Below are positions 45,166 to 49,954 of a stretch of 49,954 bases of DNA, one piece after another. The translations under genes were made by a program, and so were the position numbers. Below the pieces are notes generated by a model, which had not been told where the DNA came from, did not search any database, and saw nothing but the letters and a program-made list of their open reading frames with translations. Numbering within the stretch: position 1 is the stretch's first letter; the number at the start of each line of letters is the position of its first letter. The DNA comes from an uncultured Pelagibacteraceae bacterium (GTDB taxonomy: Bacteria; Pseudomonadota; Alphaproteobacteria; Pelagibacterales; Pelagibacteraceae). The stretch is from NCBI GenBank assembly GCA_902558705.1, contig CACEEW010000007.1:1-49954 (forward strand), given 5' to 3'.

Positions 45166-46134
45166 TTAAGATATATTTGACTGCAAAATATTGTGAATAT
45201 GTAGTACACCTATTGTTTTAGATTTGTTTTTTTTATTAAATACACACAAAGAAGTAATTTTCGCATTATTCATTACAGAAAGAGCTTTAGCTGCTAATTC
45301 ATTCTTGTCTATTCCTATTGGGTTTTTAGTCATAATTTGTTTAACAAACAAATTGTGTAAATTTTGTTTTTTTTGAGAAAATCTTCTTAATTCTCCATCA
45401 GTAATTATCCCTCTTGTTAACTTTTTTTTATCCCTTATAAGAATAAAACCTAGTTTTTTTGAACTTAAAACTTTTAATGCATCTTTCATTTTCAAATTTT
45501 CATCAACAAAGGGAATAGCTTCATTTTTAAGCATTATATCTTCTACAGTTTTTAATTGTGCTGCTAAACTTCCAGCGGGATGAATTTTTTTGAAATCTTT
45601 ATTATTGAATTTTTTTTTTCTCATTGTAGCAATTGCTAACGCATCACCTAAGGCAAGTTGAGACGTTGTACTAGCAGTTGGAATTATACTTCCTGCCTCA
45701 GTAACTTTTGGTATTAGCAATTTTATATCTGAGGATCTGTAAAGCACAGAATCTTTTTTTGAAACAATTCCTATTAATAAAATTTTATTTCTATTAACAT
45801 ATTGTATAATATTTTTTAATTCATTAGTTTCTCCTGAATTACTAACTAGAATTAGAATATCTTTTTTTGAAATACTACCTAAATCTCCATGAGAAGAGTC
45901 GCTAGCTGATAGATAAAATGAGGGTGTTCCAACTGATGAAAATGTTGCTGCTATCTTATTTGCAATTAGTCCACTTTTTCCAACCCCACATAGGATAACT
46001 TTAGATTGGCACTTAACAATACTTTCAACTGCTAAATTAAATGAATTACTAAAACTATTTTTTAATTTGTTTAATGCTTTAATCTCTAGATTAATTACAG
46101 CTTTACCAATTTTGATAAAATTTTTTTTTTTCAT
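45166..46134 (-). CDS. kdsD: D-arabinose 5-phosphate isomerase
   Basis: 322 aa. N-terminal SIS sugar isomerase domain (GVGKSGLIANKIAATFSSVGTPSFYL, ISNSGETNE-like LVSNSGETNELK), HGDLGSISKKD, then two CBS domains (DIMLKNEAIPFVDE; QIMTKNPIGIDKNE). Makes arabinose 5-P, the precursor of Kdo for LPS. Its place ahead of lptC-lptB matches the Kdo/LPS-export operon. Starts 1 bp from the rnd stop. Confidence 0.94.
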   Translation of the reverse strand: MKKKNFIKIGKAVINLEIKALNKLKNSFSNSFNLAVESIVKCQSKVILCGVGKSGLIANKIAATFSSVGTPSFYLSASDSSHGDLGSISKKDILILVSNSGETNELKNIIQYVNRNKILLIGIVSKKDSVLYRSSDIKLLIPKVTEAGSIIPTASTTSQLALGDALAIATMRKKKFNNKDFKKIHPAGSLAAQLKTVEDIMLKNEAIPFVDENLKMKDALKVLSSKKLGFILIRDKKKLTRGIITDGELRRFSQKKQNLHNLFVKQIMTKNPIGIDKNELAAKALSVMNNAKITSLCVFNKKNKSKTIGVLHIHNILQSNIS

Positions 46135-46746
46135 TTAATGAGACCAGATATCATCTTTAAAAAGAGCTAAATCAAGTTCAACTCTTGTTTTTAAAAACTT
46201 AAGACAATCTTTATATAAATCAATCCTTTTTTCTCTAATTAAAATATTATTTAATTCATTATGTATTTTGTGAAGATAAATAACATCATTAGCACAGTAT
46301 TTCATTTGTGCAGGTGTTAAATCTCCACCAAAATCTGAACTTTGAAATTGTTTACTTATATCTACATTTACAAATTCTTTGATAAGTGTTTTTAATGAAT
46401 GACTATCTGAATATGATCTTGCTAGTTTAGATGCAATTTTAGTGTCAAAAATATTATTTGTTTCAGTTTTAAGATAATACTTTATATGTGCAATATCAGC
46501 TCTTCCATAATGAAAAATTTTTATAATATTACTATTATTTAATATTTTCGATAAATTTGGAGCTTCATATTTTGATCTATCAAGCTGCACGATATGAGCG
46601 TCAGAATTTCCTGAAGAAAGTTGGATTAAACATAAAGGATCACGTCTGACATTTAGACCCATGAACTCTCCATCAACAGCTATTACGTTGCCTAAATCTA
46701 AATCATCTGGTAAGTCATTTTTGTGAAGCTTAATATCAATACTCAT
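46135..46746 (-). CDS. RNase D-like 3'-5' exonuclease (short form)
   Basis: 203 aa, only the DEDDy exonuclease domain, no HRDC domain. VIAVDGEFMGLNV (Asp/Glu), IFHYGRADIAHIK (Asp), and PAQMKYCANDVIYLHKIH (Tyr/Asp). Short RNase D-like genes of this length are common beside kdsD in alphaproteobacteria. Possible roles are tRNA 3' trimming; not certain. Start codon is only 17 bp from the divergent NDUFA9-like gene. Confidence 0.85.
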   Translation of the reverse strand: MSIDIKLHKNDLPDDLDLGNVIAVDGEFMGLNVRRDPLCLIQLSSGNSDAHIVQLDRSKYEAPNLSKILNNSNIIKIFHYGRADIAHIKYYLKTETNNIFDTKIASKLARSYSDSHSLKTLIKEFVNVDISKQFQSSDFGGDLTPAQMKYCANDVIYLHKIHNELNNILIREKRIDLYKDCLKFLKTRVELDLALFKDDIWSH

Positions 46747-46763
46747 TATTCAGTCATATATAT

Positions 46764-47729
46764 ATGAAAGCAAAAAATTGTCTAATTTTTGGTGGAAGTG
46801 GGCAAATAGGAAGACATCTCATCAGAAAGTTAACCAAAAATAACTATAGAGTAACTGTAGTTACTAGGAATATTCATCAAAAAGGGCACATTATTAAAAC
46901 TCAAGGAAATGCAGGATTTATCAATATTATTGAATCAAATATTTTTGATGAGACTAAAATCAAAAAATTATTTGAAGAGGCAGATATTTGTATAAATTTA
47001 ATAGGAATATTATTTGAGAAAAGAGGAAATTCATTTAAAAATATACACACTTTATTTCCATCAATTTTAGCAAAACTTTGTAAGCAATATAATTTAAAAC
47101 ATTTTATTCATTTATCAGCACTAGGAATAAATGAAGCAACTGATTCTAAATATGCAAAAACCAAAATTGAAGGGGAAAAAGAAATTTTAAAAAACTTTTC
47201 TTTGTCTACAATTTTAAGACCCTCAATAGTTTATTCTGTAGATGATAACTTTACTACAAATTTTATGACTTTACTTAATAGATTACCGATTTTTCCTCTT
47301 TACTACTCAGGAAGAACAAAGTTTATGCCCATACATTCTTCAGATCTAGTTAATGTAATTTTTAACGTTATTACTCAAAATATTTCTTCTCAAATTATTG
47401 AGTGTGTCGGTCCAGAGACAATTACATTCAAGCAAATTTTAGAAAAACTTTTATTCTTAATTAATAAAAAAAGGCTTTTAGTAACTTTTCCACTTCCTTT
47501 AGCTAAATTATCAGCAAAATTTTTTCAACTTTTCCCCAAACCTTTACTTACTGAAGATCAATTAACACTTTTGAAATATGATAATATAAAATCAGGAAAT
47601 TATAAAACTAATTTTGATATAGGATGTCCCGCAAAATGTTTTTTTGAAAAAGAAGTCAAAAAATATTGTTATATGTGGAGAGAAGGTGGTCAATTCTCAA
47701 TAAACAAAAATGAAAAAAAAAGTAGTTAA
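46764..47729 (+). CDS. NDUFA9-like NAD(P)-binding protein (complex I-associated family)
   Basis: 321 aa atypical short-chain dehydrogenase. Rossmann motif LIFGGSGQIGRHLIRKL (residues about 7-23), CINLIGILFEKRGNSF, HFIHLSALGI, and SKYAKTKIEGEKEI (YxxxK) followed by LRPSIVYS. This pattern matches the mitochondrial complex I NDUFA9 subunit and its alphaproteobacterial relatives. Role in bacteria uncertain. Divergent from the RNase D-like gene. Confidence 0.85.
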   Translation: MKAKNCLIFGGSGQIGRHLIRKLTKNNYRVTVVTRNIHQKGHIIKTQGNAGFINIIESNIFDETKIKKLFEEADICINLIGILFEKRGNSFKNIHTLFPSILAKLCKQYNLKHFIHLSALGINEATDSKYAKTKIEGEKEILKNFSLSTILRPSIVYSVDDNFTTNFMTLLNRLPIFPLYYSGRTKFMPIHSSDLVNVIFNVITQNISSQIIECVGPETITFKQILEKLLFLINKKRLLVTFPLPLAKLSAKFFQLFPKPLLTEDQLTLLKYDNIKSGNYKTNFDIGCPAKCFFEKEVKKYCYMWREGGQFSINKNEKKSS

Positions 47730-47754
47730 ATCTATATTAAAAATTGAATAGAAA

Positions 47755-48249
47755 CTAAGCTGATTTAATTTTTTTTCCAATAAATTCTGGTACTTCCTCT
47801 TTATCGGTTACACCCTCTTTCTTGCCTTTTGGTTGATATGCATAAAGCAGATGTAATTTACAATAAGAAAAATCTTTAAGAGAAGATCGTCCACAAAAAT
47901 AAAAGCTTTTTTCATCAGGATGACCTATTGGCCATTTACAAGAATTTTCATCTAATTCTTCTAGAGTTTTAGGATTTTCTGGTTCAAAATCTTTTTCAAT
48001 TATTAATGATTTAAATTTGCTTCTACGGCCCTTTTTAAATTTAAAATTTTTATCAATTACTGAATTTTCAAAACTTTCATTTGAAGTAGCTGTTCTAGTT
48101 TTTATTTTTGCTGATAAATTAAGTCTATGAGCTTTACCAATTACTGCATTCCTGCTTATTCCACCAATTATCTCAGCTATTTGGCTAGCAGTATTTCCTT
48201 TTCCCCATAATTTTTTTAATTTAGATACTTTTTCTTCAGTCCAACTCAT
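47755..48249 (-). CDS. gcrA: GcrA cell-cycle regulator
   Basis: About 164 aa. N-terminal HTH MSWTEEKVSKLKKLWGKGN, then ASQIAEIIGGISRNAVIGK and AHRLNLS are the GcrA DNA-binding signature; the conserved cysteine-rich C-terminus is SCKWPIGHPDEKSFYFCGRS and YCKLHLLYAYQP. Established in Caulobacter: binds sigma70 and stimulates promoters with methylated GANTC (CcrM sites). No ccrM is in the window. ATG 48247-48249 gives the family start MSWTEE; a 13-residue longer version is unconserved. Confidence 0.95.
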   Translation of the reverse strand: MSWTEEKVSKLKKLWGKGNTASQIAEIIGGISRNAVIGKAHRLNLSAKIKTRTATSNESFENSVIDKNFKFKKGRRSKFKSLIIEKDFEPENPKTLEELDENSCKWPIGHPDEKSFYFCGRSSLKDFSYCKLHLLYAYQPKGKKEGVTDKEEVPEFIGKKIKSA

Positions 48250-48424
48250 TTTAACTATATAATGTGTTAATATATTTAATATATACAATATACTGATATG
48301 TATAAAAAATAAACAAGGATTTTTTATCAGTTATGCACACAAATAATAAAAACAATTCTATTTATTATTCAATCGTAACTTGTATTTAATTTTTTAGTTT
48401 ATAAAAAGTTCATAGAATAGAAAA
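48250..48424. other. Divergent intergenic region gcrA/argD
   Basis: 175 bp, the second longest non-coding stretch here. It must hold promoters in both directions. Visible: an inverted repeat TATACA (48282-48287) / TGTATA (48299-48304) with 11 bp between, and a TATAAA at 48400-48405, 25 bp before argD. No RNA gene or ORF is convincing. The inverted repeat may be chance in AT-rich DNA. Confidence 0.4.
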
Positions 48425-49591
48425 ATGAGTTATTTAGCTAAAAATTATAATAGAAAAAAGTTATCATTTGTTAGAGGAAAAGGAAGTTTCCTTTATACTA
48501 AAAATGGTGGCAAATATTTAGATTTTGTTCAGGGAATTGCTGTAAATTCATTGGGTCATGCTCATCCACAATTAGTTAAAGCTATAAACCAACAATCAAA
48601 AAAACTCTGGCATGTATCCAATGCATTTGTAATACCTGAAGGTGAAGAGTTAGCAAAAAAATTAGTGAAAAAAACTTTTGCAGATTATATAATGTTTCAA
48701 AATAGTGGCGCAGAAGCTACTGAGGCTGCTATAAAAGTTGCAAGAAGATATTTTTTTTCAATAGGAAAACCAAATAAAAATAGAATTATTTGTATTAAAA
48801 ATTCATTTCATGGAAGAACTATAGCTGCAATCCATGCTAGTGGTTCTAAAAAAATGACAGAAGGTTTTGGCCCAAAAGTTGGGGGTTTTGATCATTTTAA
48901 TTTTGGAGATCATAAAAAATTGAAAAAATTAATTACCAAAAAAACAGCCGCAATTATGGTTGAAACAATTATGGGAGAAGGCGGAATTAAAAAAATACCA
49001 GATTGGTGCTTAAGAGGATTAAGAAAACTATGCAACAATAAAAGAATTTTACTAATATTAGATGAAGTCCAGTGTGGAATAGGTAGAACAGGAGATTTCT
49101 TTGCATTTGAAAACTCTAAAGTGAAGCCAGACATAGTACCCATTGCAAAAGGAATTGGTGGTGGTTTTCCAATAGGAGCAGTTTTAATGAATAAAAAAGT
49201 TGCCTCAGGTATGACAGTAGGAACACATGGATCAACTTTTGGAGGTAATCCACTTGCAATGAAAGTAGGTATTGCAGCCTTAGATATTATATCAAAAAAA
49301 AGCTTTTTAGATAAGGTCAAATCAAACTCTAAATACTTCCATATTCATTTAGTAAAAATTAAAGAAAAATTTCCAAATATTATAAAAGAGGTTAGAGGTC
49401 AAGGTTTTTTAATTGGCTTGCAACTTTATAAAGACCAAACAAAATTTATAAAACAACTTATGGATAATAAATTGTTAACTATTAAAGCTGCTGAAAATGT
49501 GGTTAGAATTCTGCCTCCTTTAAATGTAAAAAAAACTGAAATTGATAAAGCTGTTAAAATAATCAAGATGGTTTGTTCAAATTATAACTAA
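48425..49591 (+). CDS. argD: Acetylornithine aminotransferase (possibly also succinyl-DAP aminotransferase)
   Basis: 388 aa class III PLP transaminase. GIAVNSLGHAHPQLVKAI, FQNSGAEATEAAIKVAR, SFHGRTIAAIHASG, ILDEVQCGIGRTGDFFAFE, IVPIAKGIGGGFPIGAVL with the PLP Lys, THGSTFGGNPLAM. With dapD and dapE in this window it may also supply the DapC transaminase step, as in many bacteria (inference). Shares one base with argF. Confidence 0.95.
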   Translation: MSYLAKNYNRKKLSFVRGKGSFLYTKNGGKYLDFVQGIAVNSLGHAHPQLVKAINQQSKKLWHVSNAFVIPEGEELAKKLVKKTFADYIMFQNSGAEATEAAIKVARRYFFSIGKPNKNRIICIKNSFHGRTIAAIHASGSKKMTEGFGPKVGGFDHFNFGDHKKLKKLITKKTAAIMVETIMGEGGIKKIPDWCLRGLRKLCNNKRILLILDEVQCGIGRTGDFFAFENSKVKPDIVPIAKGIGGGFPIGAVLMNKKVASGMTVGTHGSTFGGNPLAMKVGIAALDIISKKSFLDKVKSNSKYFHIHLVKIKEKFPNIIKEVRGQGFLIGLQLYKDQTKFIKQLMDNKLLTIKAAENVVRILPPLNVKKTEIDKAVKIIKMVCSNYN

Positions 49592-49954
49592 TGAAACATT
49601 TTATTAATCTTAAAGATATCTCATCAAAAGATCTAAGAAAAATTTTATCAGATGCTAAAAAAAGAAAAAAAAAAAGAAATTCACTAAATACTCTTGAGAC
49701 AGATAAAGGATCGCCTCTAAAAGGTAAGCTTCTTGTGCAAATGTTTGAAAAATCTAGTTTAAGAACCAGACTGAGTTTTTATTTAGCGATAAAACAATTA
49801 GGGGGAGGCACATTAACGTTGAGAGCCAATGAACTTCACTTAGGTTCTGGAGGAGAAACACTAGAGGATACAGCAAAAATTTTATCAACTTATGGTGATG
49901 GCTTTATGTTAAGAACAAATAAAGACAAAAAATTAGAAAATTTTAAAAAATTTC
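49591..49954 (+). CDS. argF: Ornithine carbamoyltransferase (partial, 3' end cut off)
   Basis: The first 121 codons are in the window. MKHFINLKDISSKDLRKILS at the start, VQMFEKSSLRTRLSFYLAI (carbamoyl-phosphate loop; the usual S-T-R-T-R is S-L-R-T-R), GGTLTLRANELHLGSGGETLEDTAK (HLGxGE, DTA). Follows argD as TAATG, as in alphaproteobacterial argD-argF. A poly-A tract (about 49656-49677) encodes the KKRKKKRN stretch. Confidence 0.94.
   Translation, partial: MKHFINLKDISSKDLRKILSDAKKRKKKRNSLNTLETDKGSPLKGKLLVQMFEKSSLRTRLSFYLAIKQLGGGTLTLRANELHLGSGGETLEDTAKILSTYGDGFMLRTNKDKKLENFKKF

Noticed and set aside
48282-48304. Inverted repeat TATACA/TGTATA as a defined operator
   Set aside because: Kept only as a note; in about 70% AT DNA a 6-bp A/T-rich inverted repeat is expected by chance and no regulator can be named.
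48910-49320. 136-aa ORF opposite argD
   Set aside because: Antisense shadow of the conserved PLP domain; no start signal, no recognisable domain.

Overview
The window looks like a streamlined, very AT-rich alphaproteobacterial chromosome of the SAR11 / Candidatus Pelagibacter type (inference). The evidence is: strong codon bias to A/T, Lys/Asn/Ile-rich proteins, intergenic gaps of a few bases or start/stop overlaps almost everywhere, no insertion sequence, prophage or CRISPR, and several alphaproteobacterial hallmarks. These hallmarks are a GcrA cell-cycle regulator, a RegB-type kinase, hisS-hisZ-hisG, murA-DUF2948-hisD-infA, trpF-trpB-trpA-accD-folC, an NDUFA9-like protein, BolA/J-protein/CobS/CobT, and a tRNA-His without the extra 5' G.

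Layout. 1-1.6 kb: a divergent sugar-nucleotide epimerase (cut by the window edge) and a class I methyltransferase, then tRNA-Ser; this resembles the end of a surface-polysaccharide island. 1.7-5.1 kb: gyrB and regB. 5.1-8.65 kb: orphan cobaltochelatase-like cobT-cobS with a J-domain protein, and divergent bolA. 8.6-10.3 kb: aroB-aroK. 10.3-14.4 kb: a small membrane protein, a large exported protein, then def-fmt-truA (formyl-Met removal and addition, tRNA pseudouridine). 14.4-21.8 kb (minus strand): a SET-domain methyltransferase and an HDAC-family deacetylase side by side, lysine/arginine biosynthesis (dapE, dapD, argB), a HAD phosphatase, and yidC-yidD-rnpA-rpmH. 21.9-27.2 kb: a VTT membrane protein, tRNA-Thr, two tiny ORFs, dcd, murA, DUF2948, hisD, infA, tRNA-Phe, and a cold-shock protein with a clear terminator. 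27.2-30.6 kb: a promoter and hairpin leader, tRNA-His, hisS-hisZ-hisG.

30.7-34.35 kb: rmuC, a free-standing RecB/MGME1-like nuclease, exonuclease I and thioredoxin. 34.35-46.7 kb: a 14-gene minus-strand run read as rnd-like, kdsD, lptC, lptB, aroA, cmk, rpsA, ihfB, pyrF, trpF, trpB, trpA, accD, folC. 46.8-49.95 kb: an NDUFA9-like protein, gcrA, argD and the 5' part of argF.

Most of the window is core metabolism and information processing. The most interesting points are: (i) the nuclease cluster next to trxA/folC, where other alphaproteobacteria often carry addAB; (ii) the SET/HDAC pair; (iii) CobS/CobT with no cobalamin genes beside them, grouped with J-protein and BolA; (iv) tRNAs with non-canonical T-loops; (v) a cytidylate kinase lacking the Walker A lysine; (vi) a leader region with two hairpins upstream of tRNA-His/hisS; and (vii) several overlooked small ORFs. 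All functional calls rest on motif recognition by eye; no database search was run.
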